DNA of 64,000 bases, taken from assembly GCA_022793335.1 (NCBI GenBank), contig JAAWCQ010000009.1, positions 186,001 to 250,000 on the forward strand. Reading direction: 5' to 3'. This DNA comes from Clostridia bacterium. Lineage in GTDB: Bacteria > Bacillota > Clostridia > Christensenellales > UBA1242. Below the pieces are notes generated by a model. The model made no database searches. It saw nothing but the letters and a program-made list of their open reading frames with translations, and was not told where the DNA came from. The position numbers and the translations under genes were made by a program. This document shows positions 1 to 9,825 of the stretch, piece by piece; position 1 is the stretch's first letter, and every line of letters begins with the position of its first letter.

Positions 1-3000
1 AAGTAAAAGTGAGTCAATTGACTGGTCTGCAAGCACATCAATTTGAATGGTTGCATAAGAGCCTCTTGCAACATAAGCAGTCGTTGCACCATCAACTTTG
101 ATTGTAGGCTCTGTCAAATAACTTATTGAGATGTAATAATTCACATAAGTAATAGGAGTCTCACTGCTGTTGTCATAGAAATATGCAGTAAGTTTTATTG
201 TGCTGTCACGATTAACTGTGGTGTTTACCCAAAGTTTATAGTAAAGTGAGCCTTTTTCGGCAGCCTTTGGATAGAATCTAAGTCCGCTTCCAACTGGCTC
301 TATATCGCCATTTTCACTTACTCTTCTTACAAAAGTGTCGTTTCCTGTTTCTTTCACTACTTCAATATTGAGGGCATCAGAAACTGTTGCATTTGAGTAT
401 ACAAGGTCTACATGGTCATAATATGCAAACTTAGGGTTTACATTTATCTGCAAAATTGAGCTTTTGCCAGGTGCAAGCACTGAAACAGGCTCAGAGGCAG
501 TATGCTCTTCTACAATTGTTCCGTTTATGTTTTTGAATATTGAGCTTGAAATCTTTCTATTTGAAACATCAATATTTGTGAAATTTTGTCTTGTAAGATG
601 AAGTTTAAACTCACCCTTCCAATCTTTGCTTGAATTTCCACTGTCTGACATCATATAGACATCAAAATCCATATCTTGAGAAACCATTTCTCTATAGGCA
701 GGGTTTACAGCAAATACAACATTATATGTATAAGTGTTGAGGTCTCCACTTGTTGCCTTTTGGCTTTCTTCAATTTTTGTAAGTGTTGATGTAACTTCAA
801 GAATTGCTTCATCTTGTCCTTTAATGGTGTAAAGGTTTGTATTTTTACCCTCACCTTCCTTTCTGTCAAGCTCAAGGCCATTTAAACTGATGATTGGATA
901 AACTTTATCGTTCAGCATAGTGGTCTTGATTCTAACTTCGATATTTGCAGTTGTTGAAGGTGTAAGAGGAATGCTTTCCCCAGAAATATCAAATGAAATT
1001 ACGCCATCAATTGCATTTATGAAGAAGTTTCTTGTGAAGGCGTCATTTACGGCATTTTGGAAAACTGTTTCATCAAAAATGCTTGGGCTTACTCTAAACT
1101 TAGAAAGCGTTGAGTTGCTGTTTGTAAGCACCTTAAAGCCTGAGATAGAAATATCCCCTTCACCTACAATGACCTTTTCATTGTCTTGGTTTATTACTTC
1201 GCCTTTATCATTTGTAATGTCAACTTTGTCAACAAGAATATTTAATGAAGCATTTTCATTTTGTTTAAGCTCATAAGCTGTGGCAAGATTGCCAAGGAAT
1301 ACTTGAGAGTTTTCAAAATTTACCCCATAATATCTTGAATGCGTTCTTTGAAGAGTAAGCTGAGACGCCTCTTGAACATAGGTGACTCTTCCTGCGCTGT
1401 CAGTCCATGAAATCATAAGGTCTGAAAGAGCATAGACCACCTTGATTGAAATTACTTTATTATTTGTAACATCTTGTTTTGATGATAATCTGATTGTAGT
1501 GTCTCCACAGCCAACAATTTGAAGAGAAGAGCCAAGCACTTTCACAATATTGCTGTTTGAAGAAGAAACAATCACATTTGCACTTACGCTTGTGCCAAGA
1601 AGCTCTGAAAGCGTAATTGTATTAAGCTGATTAAGCCCATTTTGCTCTGAAGCGTTAAGCTCTACTGCGCCATCTTTAAGTGAATAATTAAAGAGAACGC
1701 CGCGACTTACACTGTCAGTTGATTTTACTTCAAGTGATTTGTAATATCCATTTGCACTTGAGGTTTTAATATTGAGTGAGTTCACCGAAGAAACTGGCTC
1801 GTCTTGAACAAGGTCTCTAAGGTGTGGATTGCCTTTGTTTACATAGGCTTTATATGCAGGGTCATTGTCGCTTGCAGAAACAAAGTTTGAGTTTTCTGTT
1901 TGCATAGTTGCGTCAGTTATATAACTGCTTCCACTATAATAAGCATAATAGCTGTTTGTAATTGTGATATTTTCGTTGTTGCATAGCGTGCCAATTCCAC
2001 CGCTGAGCACAGCGAAAGAATAATCTATTGTTGCCCTTTTGCCATCAGCAGTTTCTACATCGCCGACAAGTTGGCCAAGTTTGCCACCCTCTTGGAGATT
2101 GCTTATAAGCACTGCACTGCTGTTTGGAGCAATAGTATAATCGTAAGCATAAGAATGGTCGATGCTTGCGCTTGCGCTCATATATCCGACAACTCCGCCA
2201 ACAACTCCGCCTCTGAATTTATTTGAAGCATAAGTCACTTTATTGTCTGGGTCTAAGCTATTTTCAAGATTGTAAAATTCAACTTTTGAATTGCTTATTT
2301 TGTTAAGGTTTTTGCCTGCAATTCCACCTACATAATCGGTGCCGCCAAAGATGTTTAGACCAAGCACACGACATCCATCAATTTCGCCATTGTTTTCACC
2401 AACGAGACCACCAACAATGCCAGAAGCTGTAATGCTGCTTGGCTTAAGGCCATTTACATCAATTGTAATATTTGATAATTTTCCATTATTTACATTTGCG
2501 ACAAAACCATTTCCAGTTGTAATATCGCCAACAAAGGTGATATTTCTTACCTGACCGCCAGCGGCGATTGTGCCTGCAAAATTTGCGCCAGAAAGTCTTA
2601 CTGTAATGTCTTTATTTGCACCTTGCAAACCACCCGAGAAAGAAGTGATTGCGCTTCTCTCTTCACCTGAAAGGTCAAGGTTGTTCATAACAGTGTAATA
2701 AAGCTCTGGTCTCATATTTTTGAAAGCATTGTTGTCATAAATTCTAAAGGCATATTCAAAGCTTTTTCCGTCTGCAACAGTGACTTTAATCTTGACAAGA
2801 ATATCAGAGAATTTCACTGTTTTAGTTGTTCCATCAAATGCGTTTGACTTGAAATAAGCATTGCTTACAAGATATTCATATTGACTTGGAAGGTCGGTAT
2901 CAGAAATGCTTCCTGATTTTTCTTTGTCACCATCCATGTAATAATATCTGATTTGATTATTGTAAATTGCATCGGCAGGAAGGATATAGATATAGCCAGT

Positions 3001-5979
3001 CATGCCATTTTTGATTGAGTTTGCAAGATTGATTGAAAGAATATTTGAAGATACTGCATCACTTACTGATACAAACTTGCTGTTTGTTGAATTATTTTGG
3101 TCTGTAATTATGTATGCAACGCTCTTGTTTCTCGCGCTGTTTGGGCCAGTCTCCAATAAGAGATATTGTGGCTGGTCATCACCAACTTCAAAATAAAGCC
3201 CTTCGTCATCATAATTTTTCCATTTCAAGTTTTCTATTCTTTGAGCATTTTTGATTACGATATCAATTGGTGTATAAATATCATATATCTTTTTGCTTGT
3301 ATCTGACTTGCCGTCTCTGATGACATAATGCACATTAAGTGAGTCAGTGAATATTGTGTCTTCATATTTGCTTATGCTGAGTGCTTCAATTGTGAAAGTA
3401 ATTCCCTCTTCTGTGATTTTGATGCCTGAAATGCTGTAGCAGCCATTTGACCAAGTCACTGTGTCTCCGCTTACTTTCATATCCCCCATTGCACCGTTGG
3501 TTGAAACAAATTCAAGATTATAATCAAGTGAATTGTAAGTTACATTTGAATTTTTAAAGCGGATATTTATTGTCTTTCTTGTAAGAGCCTCATCGCTTGT
3601 TGCAAGCGTATCAAAAGCATAAAGAGATACATTTTTGTCACTTTCTGGGTTTACACTTAGTGCTTCTGGAGTGACAAAACTTTCAATATAAATAATGCGA
3701 ACATAGGTCACTTGACCATTTGCGTCAGTGCCCTCAACACCTTTTCCAGTGAAGGAAATTACTGCATAAGTGTGACCAACACTCTTTGTTGAAATACTTG
3801 TGCGGTCAGAGCTGAAGTATGCGACATTGCTTGTATCACCTCTTTCAGTAGCACCTCTGATGATGTTGAGAATGCCGTCTGCGGTGTTGATAAGACCTTT
3901 AAAGCGGTCAATATCATCATTTTCGCTGTCAAAATCATAGAAACTTACACCAATGTTTGCAACAGCTGAAATTCCGTTGATTGTGTTGTATGTATAAAAA
4001 AGTGGTGTTGTTGTATTATTCTTAAGAATAAGTCTTGAAAGACTGCCAACTGGAGAACTTGCAGTTTCTGTGCCCGCAGTTGTATAAACTTTGTTGCTCA
4101 GAGCAGAGTCAATCACAGAGTTTGACCTGTTTTCTGTAGTTGTATCAATAAACATTGAGCCATATTTTAAAGGCAGGAAAATGTCAAGGTCGTAACTGTC
4201 ACTTATGAGACCATTTCTGTGAGCTATTTGATAGCTGTCAAGAGATGTCTGACCATAACTTGTTGTTTTTAAATTAAGACTTACGCTGAAAGTAACACTT
4301 TCTTCATCGTGAGAAACTTCGGTAATGTCATCAAATATAACATTTTTGCTGTTGTTTATAATGTAAAGGCCATCAATGCTTGTTTGACCTTTAAGAGTGA
4401 ATGTCTTTTTGTATTCTTTATAAAGCACACTACTGTCAATTCTAAAGCCGGCATCATTGAAAGCAAATTCACTTAAAGATGCACTTTTTACAAGTCTTAA
4501 GTTGAATGAAGTTGAGATGTCAGTATTGTCTTGGCTTACAAATGTAATTCTAAAGCCTTCAACAACCTGCTCTTTTAAAGAACTTGAAGCTTTTAAGTAA
4601 AGTGTAGCCGCAGAAGGATAATCTTCCTCTCTTGTCACATAATGGCCATTACCGTCAAGAGTAAAAATCACCTGAGTCCAAACATTGCCATTTAATTCAT
4701 CTTTATAATAAGCTTCAATAGGACATCCATCAGCAACAATTCCGCCACCAGATAATCTTTCAACGTCAATTGAATATTTTTTTGTCGCGTCAATAACTGT
4801 TGTAGGAGTGATGGAAATGTCAAATTTTTGACCATTGATTGAAGCTGAGGCAGAATCTACATAGTTTGTATAAAGAGTTTGAACACTGCCTGCAATATTG
4901 TTTGCTTCGTTTGTTGAAATGGTAATTCCGTTTACAAGCTCACGAGCTTTAATTGTAATTGGGAAATCTTTTGCAGTATCAATAAAGTAGTTAAAGTTTT
5001 CATAACCAATTTTGAAGCCAATTTCATAATCTTTATTGATATCTGGCTTATCCTTGCTTGCATAGACAGCATACAAAGGCTTGCCTTCATAGTTTCCTTG
5101 TATCATCACTTGAATATCGTCGCTTGTTTTGCCTGTTGCACTTTCAATCACATAAGGAGTGATTTCAAGGTCGCCTATGTAATCAACTAAGATATAACCT
5201 GTATAGCACTCATCAGTTGGAATATTTGGTACGATATTAAAAATATTATTTTCTTCATTTATTTCATCAAAGGAGGAGTTTTGACTGTATGAGAAAGCAA
5301 GTTTTACTTCACTTTCAATCTTATCAACCACAGGAAGAGTGATTTTTGTTGAAACACCTTTCTCTGTTGTTGCATCCAAGATTACCTCATTGCCAACAAA
5401 AGTGTCTTCAACTGTCAATGTTGTTCCATCGAGTGTCAAACCACCTGCCATGTTCATCTCTTCAGCGATTGCCCATGTAAGAGTGCGTCTGCTGTTTGAA
5501 GAAGGTTGGAATGAAATCAATTTTTCTTCAATCAAAGAGTTTGCCTCTCCACGAATAAGAAAATTGTTTTTCTTCTTGTCGTTCTCAACAACTTGACTCA
5601 TTGCACTCACTTCACTGAAAACGGTTACATTGATTCGCTTTTCAATGTTTCCAGGTGTTGCACGCACAACAACTTGAGCTGTGCCCTCTTCAAGACCTTC
5701 TATTCTTATCGAACATTTGGTTGATGAAAGAGTTGAGGTGCTTACCTTAACCACATTTTCATAGCCACTAAGTGCAGACGCCTGAATTTTGCCTGAATCT
5801 ACACCAGAAAGCTCAGCGGTCACAATTTGATAACCACTGTCTTCGTCTTCAGCATAAAGCTGAATAGCCACTGTGTCTTGAGATAATTTCAGACTTGGAT
5901 TGCTTCCACCACATGCAGTCAAAAGTGCTGCACCGAAGAGTAAGAAAATTCCAAGAATGCTGACAAGAAACTTTTTCAT
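1..5979 (-). CDS. Giant surface lipoprotein, GLUG-like repeats (3' end outside window)
   Basis: The reading frame is open from the ATG at 5979 to the window edge (1993 codons, no stop), so the C-terminus is missing. A strong AGGAGG precedes the ATG. The N-terminus is a lipoprotein signal peptide with lipobox LTAC and Cys23, so the product should be lipid-anchored outside the membrane. The body is Ser/Thr/Asn/Asp-rich and looks like many beta-sandwich (Ig-like) modules. Roughly residues 1180-1290 hold GLUG-type repeats (GGLVGENNGEIDGC, then VGGIAGKNLNKISNS, then GGVVGYMSASASIDHSYAY), which occur in bacterial surface proteins and probable adhesins. No catalytic motif is seen. An adhesive or structural surface role is inferred. 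Other domains cannot be named without a profile search. Confidence 0.85.
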   Translation of the reverse strand, partial: MKKFLVSILGIFLLFGAALLTACGGSNPSLKLSQDTVAIQLYAEDEDSGYQIVTAELSGVDSGKIQASALSGYENVVKVSTSTLSSTKCSIRIEGLEEGTAQVVVRATPGNIEKRINVTVFSEVSAMSQVVENDKKKNNFLIRGEANSLIEEKLISFQPSSNSRRTLTWAIAEEMNMAGGLTLDGTTLTVEDTFVGNEVILDATTEKGVSTKITLPVVDKIESEVKLAFSYSQNSSFDEINEENNIFNIVPNIPTDECYTGYILVDYIGDLEITPYVIESATGKTSDDIQVMIQGNYEGKPLYAVYASKDKPDINKDYEIGFKIGYENFNYFIDTAKDFPITIKARELVNGITISTNEANNIAGSVQTLYTNYVDSASASINGQKFDISITPTTVIDATKKYSIDVERLSGGGIVADGCPIEAYYKDELNGNVWTQVIFTLDGNGHYVTREEDYPSAATLYLKASSSLKEQVVEGFRITFVSQDNTDISTSFNLRLVKSASLSEFAFNDAGFRIDSSVLYKEYKKTFTLKGQTSIDGLYIINNSKNVIFDDITEVSHDEESVTFSVSLNLKTTSYGQTSLDSYQIAHRNGLISDSYDLDIFLPLKYGSMFIDTTTENRSNSVIDSALSNKVYTTAGTETASSPVGSLSRLILKNNTTTPLFYTYNTINGISAVANIGVSFYDFDSENDDIDRFKGLINTADGILNIIRGATERGDTSNVAYFSSDRTSISTKSVGHTYAVISFTGKGVEGTDANGQVTYVRIIYIESFVTPEALSVNPESDKNVSLYAFDTLATSDEALTRKTINIRFKNSNVTYNSLDYNLEFVSTNGAMGDMKVSGDTVTWSNGCYSISGIKITEEGITFTIEALSISKYEDTIFTDSLNVHYVIRDGKSDTSKKIYDIYTPIDIVIKNAQRIENLKWKNYDDEGLYFEVGDDQPQYLLLETGPNSARNKSVAYIITDQNNSTNSKFVSVSDAVSSNILSINLANSIKNGMTGYIYILPADAIYNNQIRYYYMDGDKEKSGSISDTDLPSQYEYLVSNAYFKSNAFDGTTKTVKFSDILVKIKVTVADGKSFEYAFRIYDNNAFKNMRPELYYTVMNNLDLSGEERSAITSFSGGLQGANKDITVRLSGANFAGTIAAGGQVRNITFVGDITTGNGFVANVNNGKLSNITIDVNGLKPSSITASGIVGGLVGENNGEIDGCRVLGLNIFGGTDYVGGIAGKNLNKISNSKVEFYNLENSLDPDNKVTYASNKFRGGVVGGVVGYMSASASIDHSYAYDYTIAPNSSAVLISNLQEGGKLGQLVGDVETADGKRATIDYSFAVLSGGIGTLCNNENITITNSYYAYYSGSSYITDATMQTENSNFVSASDNDPAYKAYVNKGNPHLRDLVQDEPVSSVNSLNIKTSSANGYYKSLEVKSTDSVSRGVLFNYSLKDGAVELNASEQNGLNQLNTITLSELLGTSVSANVIVSSSNSNIVKVLGSSLQIVGCGDTTIRLSSKQDVTNNKVISIKVVYALSDLMISWTDSAGRVTYVQEASQLTLQRTHSRYYGVNFENSQVFLGNLATAYELKQNENASLNILVDKVDITNDKGEVINQDNEKVIVGEGDISISGFKVLTNSNSTLSKFRVSPSIFDETVFQNAVNDAFTRNFFINAIDGVISFDISGESIPLTPSTTANIEVRIKTTMLNDKVYPIISLNGLELDRKEGEGKNTNLYTIKGQDEAILEVTSTLTKIEESQKATSGDLNTYTYNVVFAVNPAYREMVSQDMDFDVYMMSDSGNSSKDWKGEFKLHLTRQNFTNIDVSNRKISSSIFKNINGTIVEEHTASEPVSVLAPGKSSILQINVNPKFAYYDHVDLVYSNATVSDALNIEVVKETGNDTFVRRVSENGDIEPVGSGLRFYPKAAEKGSLYYKLWVNTTVNRDSTIKLTAYFYDNSSETPITYVNYYISISYLTEPTIKVDGATTAYVARGSYATIQIDVLADQSIDSLLL

Positions 5980-6315
5980 ATTTCCTCCTTGTTTAATATC
6001 TGTAATTTTTTTGATAATTAAACATTAAAGCGAAATGATTTTAGTAAAAATAATTCCGCCTTATTAAAATTATAGATTTTTGATTTTTTTAAGTCAAATA
6101 AATTTAACATATATATTAAATAATATAAAGATTTTTTCTGTTTTTTAAACCCTGTAAAAATGAAATAAAAATTGATAAAAATTGATAAAAAATAAATTAA
6201 AAATAAAAATATCAAAAAATACATGAAAAATTAAGGAAAAATCATGAAAAAGCCTTAAAAAATGGTTAAAAACACCTAAAAATTAAGTTTTCTTTCAAAA
6301 TTACATCTTATAAAA
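5980..6315. other. AT-rich intergenic region
   Basis: Very AT-rich stretch between the giant lipoprotein and the XRE repressor terminator. It presumably holds the lipoprotein promoter, but no clear -35/-10 pair stands out. A 68-codon open frame here (6018-6224, minus) has only low-complexity Phe/Ile/Leu/Lys content and no ribosome binding site, so I do not call a gene. Confidence 0.5.
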
Positions 6316-6364
6316 GAAAAAAGAGATTTAAAAAATTTTAAATAAGTTTTAATCTCTCTTTTTT
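6316..6364 (-). terminator. Terminator of XRE repressor gene
   Basis: Read on the minus strand, AGAGATT pairs with AATCTCT across an AT-rich loop and is followed by a run of T. It lies about 90 nt past the stop of the XRE gene. Confidence 0.55.
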
Positions 6365-6447
6365 AGTTTAAATTATTTTTCAAGCATAAAACAGTCATTG
6401 CCAAGCTTTATTTTTTTATTTTCGCGACTTAAGCGCGAGATTATCTG

Positions 6448-6687
6448 TTAAATATCCAAATTTTCATACTTAAACATTTCGTCATTGAAAAACTCATAAA
6501 GCTCCATTCCAAGCGCATGCGCAATCAAACTCACAGTTGACAGACGAACATCTTTTGTCTTACCTTTGAAGATTGTCTGCAATGTCGATTTGTCTAAGTT
6601 TGTCAATTTGACCAAGCGATATTGCGTCATATTATGACTGATTAAAAGACTTTGCGTCCTTTTGCTTACAGCTTCTGCCAATGTCAT
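6448..6687 (-). CDS. Small XRE/Cro-C1-family HTH repressor
   Basis: A 79-residue protein made almost entirely of one helix-turn-helix of the Cro/C1 type: residues ~10-60 show the order NMTQYRLVKLTNLDKSTLQ with the turn-and-recognition helix, then a helix containing SLIAHALGMELYEFF typical of the family. ATG is preceded by AAGGAGGTGG at good spacing. It is transcribed divergently from a small unknown gene at 6826. A 22-bp imperfect palindrome sits in the shared intergenic region, suggesting repression of itself and/or its neighbour. The target is inferred, not shown. It lacks any ligand-binding or peptidase domain. Confidence 0.8.
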   Translation of the reverse strand: MTLAEAVSKRTQSLLISHNMTQYRLVKLTNLDKSTLQTIFKGKTKDVRLSTVSLIAHALGMELYEFFNDEMFKYENLDI

Positions 6688-6732
6688 AAAACCACCTCCT
6701 TATAATAATTTAGCAAATAAACGATTAAAATC

Positions 6733-6754
6733 TAGGTAGAACAATTTCAACCTA
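6733..6754. promoter_or_regulatory. Candidate operator of the XRE repressor
   Basis: Inverted repeat with arms TAGGT-n-GAA and TTC-n-ACCTA around a CAAT centre. All arm positions match except one pair. It ends 5 nt before the -35 box of the divergent gene at 6826 and lies between the two genes, where an autoregulator would bind. Function is inferred from position and symmetry. Confidence 0.5.
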
Positions 6755-6759
6755 TTTGC

Positions 6760-6788
6760 TTGACAATAGTAAAATTATTGTGTAAAAT
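6760..6788 (+). promoter_or_regulatory. Consensus sigma-A promoter of the 84-aa gene
   Basis: TTGACA at 6760-6765, a 17-bp spacer, and TAAAAT at 6783-6788 with an upstream TG. Start of transcription is expected about 30 nt before the ATG at 6826. Confidence 0.75.
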
Positions 6789-6825
6789 ATCGGAAATGAT
6801 ACTCACGAAAGGTAACTTATGACTT

Positions 6826-7080
6826 ATGAAACAAGAAGAACTTGTCCAGCTTTTGTATAAATCTTTTCTCATCGTCAAGGAAGCAGAGCTTGAAAAAAGT
6901 GATATTATGAAAGAAATATTGCAAAAAGAGAAAGCTTTCATTTCCTCGCTGTCACATTTGCAAAAACAAGAATACTTAGAAATTGAAAGTTTGATGGCTG
7001 AGATAGAAAGAGTTTCAGAAATTAAGATGATAAAGTTTATTGTTGAATTTTTTAAAGGGCTTGAAAACGAGACAGAATAG
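6826..7080 (+). CDS. Small helical protein of unknown function
   Basis: An 84-residue, highly charged, predicted all-helical protein; I do not recognise the family. Its own consensus promoter lies at 6760-6788 and a good hairpin terminator follows, so it is a single-gene unit divergent from the XRE repressor. An in-frame TGA just upstream fixes ATG 6826 as the first possible start in this frame. The AAAGG at 6808-6812 is better spaced for an overlapping ATG at 6819, which opens only a 13-codon frame (6819-6860), so initiation may be inefficient or coupled. A partner or antirepressor role next to the XRE protein is possible but not supported by motifs. Confidence 0.6.
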   Translation: MKQEELVQLLYKSFLIVKEAELEKSDIMKEILQKEKAFISSLSHLQKQEYLEIESLMAEIERVSEIKMIKFIVEFFKGLENETE

Positions 7081-7116
7081 TATTTTTTATTCATCATTCA
7101 AGTTTAAAAATATCTT

Positions 7117-7162
7117 AATCGCAAAACACTTTTAAAAAAGTTGCTTTTTGCGATTTTTTTTT
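7117..7162 (+). terminator. Terminator after the 84-aa gene
   Basis: AATCGCAAAA pairs with TTTTTGCGATT, then a T tract. It ends only ~28 nt before the next ATG (7190), so the ttcA-like gene probably has its promoter nearby or depends on readthrough. Confidence 0.7.
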
Positions 7163-7189
7163 GTACAATCTTTCAAGCAAGAGGTATTT

Positions 7190-7900
7190 ATGCAAAAAAT
7201 ATTATCTGTGCTGAGAAAGGCATCAGAAAAATATCAACTTATTGAAGATGGTGACAAGATTGCTGTAGGTCTGTCTGGTGGAAAAGACAGCCTAACCCTG
7301 CTTGCCGCTCTTTCAAAGTTTCAAAAATTCAGTCCTCAGCATTTTGAATTGGAAGCAATTGCTGTTGACTTAAGCGGAGGCAAATGCGACTATAGTGAAA
7401 TAAGTAAATTTTGTGAGACGCTCAATGTAAATTTCACACTCATTCCTTCCAATGTTTTTGAGGTGGTCTTTGACATTCGAAAAGAAAAAAATCCATGTTC
7501 ACTTTGCGCAAACATGAGGCGGGGGCTTTTAAACAGTGCCGCCAAAAATCTTGGCTGCAATAAGGTCGCTCTTGGCCATCATAAAGATGACTTTATTGAG
7601 ACATTTTTAATATCACTTTTCTTTGAAGGAAGACTATCTACTTTCAAGCCAAAATCTTATCTTTCAAAGACAGATTTGCATGCTATTAGACCGCTGATTT
7701 TATGTGATGAAAGTGATATTTTAAGGGTCAGCAAAGACTTTCCTGTATTGATAAATCCCTGCCCTGCAGACAAGCATACAGAAAGAGAAAAGGCGAAAGA
7801 CATCATAAAAAATCTTGACGTTTTATATCCAAATTCAAGAGAAAAAATCTTTAATGCAATTATTCATACACAGCGTTATAATTTGCTTGATAAAGATTAA
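7190..7900 (+). CDS. ttcA: TtcA-family tRNA 2-thiolation ATPase
   Basis: Protein of 236 residues. The PP-loop motif SGGKDS (29-34) binds ATP to adenylate the target base. Cys103-x-x-Cys106 and Cys190 (in NPCPAD) match the cysteines that hold the iron-sulfur cluster in TtcA, which makes 2-thiocytidine at tRNA position 32. HHKDD near residue 130 is also conserved in the family. ATG 7190 is chosen over an upstream TTG at 7148 because it has an AAGAGG site and the TTG lies inside the preceding terminator. It could be another member of the TtcA/TtuA group. The C-terminus is short but complete. Confidence 0.8.
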   Translation: MQKILSVLRKASEKYQLIEDGDKIAVGLSGGKDSLTLLAALSKFQKFSPQHFELEAIAVDLSGGKCDYSEISKFCETLNVNFTLIPSNVFEVVFDIRKEKNPCSLCANMRRGLLNSAAKNLGCNKVALGHHKDDFIETFLISLFFEGRLSTFKPKSYLSKTDLHAIRPLILCDESDILRVSKDFPVLINPCPADKHTEREKAKDIIKNLDVLYPNSREKIFNAIIHTQRYNLLDKD

Positions 7901-8047
7901 ATAAAATCAATAATTTGAAAGAAAATTGCAAAAAATCAGCAAAAAAAACTGCATTTTTCAACAAAAATAAGCATATTTTTTATAATTATTGAAATAAAAC
8001 TAAAAAATTTAATAAAAGAAAATTAAAAGTAAGAGGAGAAATTTTAA

Positions 8048-9550
8048 ATGGTTACACTGGTAATTTTGGATGGTTTTGGACTGAGAAAAGAAAAATTTGG
8101 CAACGCTATTGCAGCTGCTGGAACGCCCAATTTAGACAAACTTGAGAAGCTTTATCCAAGCTCTAAACTTGAGGCAAGCGGGAAAGCTGTTGGGCTTCCT
8201 GACGGGCAAATGGGAAACAGCGAAGTTGGGCATTTGACACTGGGCTCGGGACGAAAAATTCTTCAAGATTTGCTCAAAATTGATGACGATATTGAAAAGG
8301 GAATTTTCTCTCAAAATGAGAAACTCATCAAGGCAATAAATCATGCAATTAACAATAATTCCGCTCTTCATATTATGGGACTCTTATCTGATGGAGGTGT
8401 GCATTCTCACATTTCTCACCTGTTTGCTATCTTAGATTTGGCTGAAAAAATGGGGCTGAAAAAAGTGTTTATTCATCCATTTTTAGATGGGCGTGACACC
8501 CCTGTTGACAGCGGAATAAACTATCTCAAAATGCTTGAAAATAAGATAAAAAATACAACTTTCAAAGTTGCCTCTCTTTGCGGAAGAGTGTTTGCAATGG
8601 ACAGAGAAGAGCGTTATGACAGACTTGAAAAAGCATATAATGTGCTTGTAAATGGCGAAAATTTAAGCAACAAAAATGCCATAGAAACCTTAAAAGAAAG
8701 CTATTCAAACAATGTTTATGATGAGTTTGTTTTGCCAACTTTAATAGAAAAAGATGGCACAATCAAAGATGATGACAGCGTAATTTTCTTTAATTATCGT
8801 TCTGACCGCGCGAGAGAGCTTACCTTCGCTTTGACAGATAAAAATTTCAATCATTTTAAAACCAAACAGTTTAAAAATATGCTGTTTTCGCCTATGCAAC
8901 TCTATTCTGCAGAATTTGAAAGCCTTAATGTGCTTTATCCGCCCACTAAGGTGCATGACAACCTAGCCGCCCTTCTTTCAGAACATGGGCTTAAACAGTT
9001 TCATATTGCCGAAACAACAAAATATGCACATGTGACCTTCTTTTTCAATGGCGGAATAGAAAAAGCTTATGAGGGCGAAGAACGAAAACTTATCGAAAGC
9101 ATTGACACTCAAGATTTTTCTTACTACCCTAAGATGCGAGCTATAGAAATCACTGAAGCCACCCTTGAAGCAATAGCATCAGCAAAATATGATTTTATTT
9201 TAGTAAACTATTCAAACCCAGATATGATTGGTCATACAGGAAATTTTGATGCAACTAAAGAAGCAATCACCTGCGTGGAGAAACAAGCTTATGCCCTAGC
9301 TCTTGCAACCATAATGGCTGGCGGCGACTGCATCATCACTGCCGACCATGGAAATGCCGAGCTTATGTTTGACGAAAAAGGCAACAAAGTCACCTCTCAT
9401 ACTTCAAACCTTGTGCCAGTCATTCTTGCAAGTGAAAGACATAAAAAGGTAAAACTTAAAAAAGGAAAATCTATTGCAAATATTGCACCAACAGTTTTAA
9501 AATTGCTTGGAATTGAAATTCCAAACACAATGGAAGAAGCCTTATTTTGA
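8048..9550 (+). CDS. gpmI: 2,3-bisphosphoglycerate-independent phosphoglycerate mutase
   Basis: Protein of 500 residues, full family length. It interconverts 3- and 2-phosphoglycerate in glycolysis using two Mn2+ ions. It belongs to the alkaline phosphatase superfamily: the N-terminus has VILDGFG with metal-binding Asp8; the catalytic serine is Ser58 in the NSEVGH motif; DGRDTP is seen near residue 150; and the late metal motif TADHGNAE lies near 440. AGAGGAG precedes the ATG. It stands alone with a hairpin terminator, not in the usual gapA-pgk-tpi operon. Cytoplasmic. Confidence 0.97.
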   Translation: MVTLVILDGFGLRKEKFGNAIAAAGTPNLDKLEKLYPSSKLEASGKAVGLPDGQMGNSEVGHLTLGSGRKILQDLLKIDDDIEKGIFSQNEKLIKAINHAINNNSALHIMGLLSDGGVHSHISHLFAILDLAEKMGLKKVFIHPFLDGRDTPVDSGINYLKMLENKIKNTTFKVASLCGRVFAMDREERYDRLEKAYNVLVNGENLSNKNAIETLKESYSNNVYDEFVLPTLIEKDGTIKDDDSVIFFNYRSDRARELTFALTDKNFNHFKTKQFKNMLFSPMQLYSAEFESLNVLYPPTKVHDNLAALLSEHGLKQFHIAETTKYAHVTFFFNGGIEKAYEGEERKLIESIDTQDFSYYPKMRAIEITEATLEAIASAKYDFILVNYSNPDMIGHTGNFDATKEAITCVEKQAYALALATIMAGGDCIITADHGNAELMFDEKGNKVTSHTSNLVPVILASERHKKVKLKKGKSIANIAPTVLKLLGIEIPNTMEEALF

Positions 9551-9587
9551 TTTTTATTTTATAAAAAAATATCCATATTTCAATAGA

Positions 9588-9626
9588 AAATGCTTAAATT
9601 TAATGTTTTTAAGCATTTTTTTATTG
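9588..9626 (+). terminator. Terminator of gpmI
   Basis: AAAATGCTTAAA pairs with TTTAAGCATTTT, followed by T's, about 40 nt past the gpmI stop. Confidence 0.75.
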
Positions 9627-9779
9627 ATTTTTCATTAAATTTTGCGCAATTATCCAATTATTATAAAATTTTATATAGACTTGAAAAAAGTGAAATATAT
9701 ATAATAAATACACTAAATATACATAATAAATACACTTTAATATTTTTTAAAATTATCTTAAATTTATTTGCAAAAAAAC

Positions 9780-9808
9780 TTGACATTTTTTTTATTGTGT
9801 GTTATTAT
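9780..9808 (+). promoter_or_regulatory. Promoter of the tRNA cluster
   Basis: TTGACA at 9780-9785, 17-bp spacer, TATTAT at 9803-9808, about 17 nt before the first tRNA. The sequence between gpmI's terminator and this promoter is AT-rich with no gene visible. Confidence 0.8.
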
Positions 9809-9825
9809 TCTATAGTCAACATTAT

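Noticed and set aside
6018-6224. 68-codon open frame on the minus strand
   Set aside because: Only AT-driven Phe/Ile/Leu/Lys composition, no ribosome binding site, no motif.
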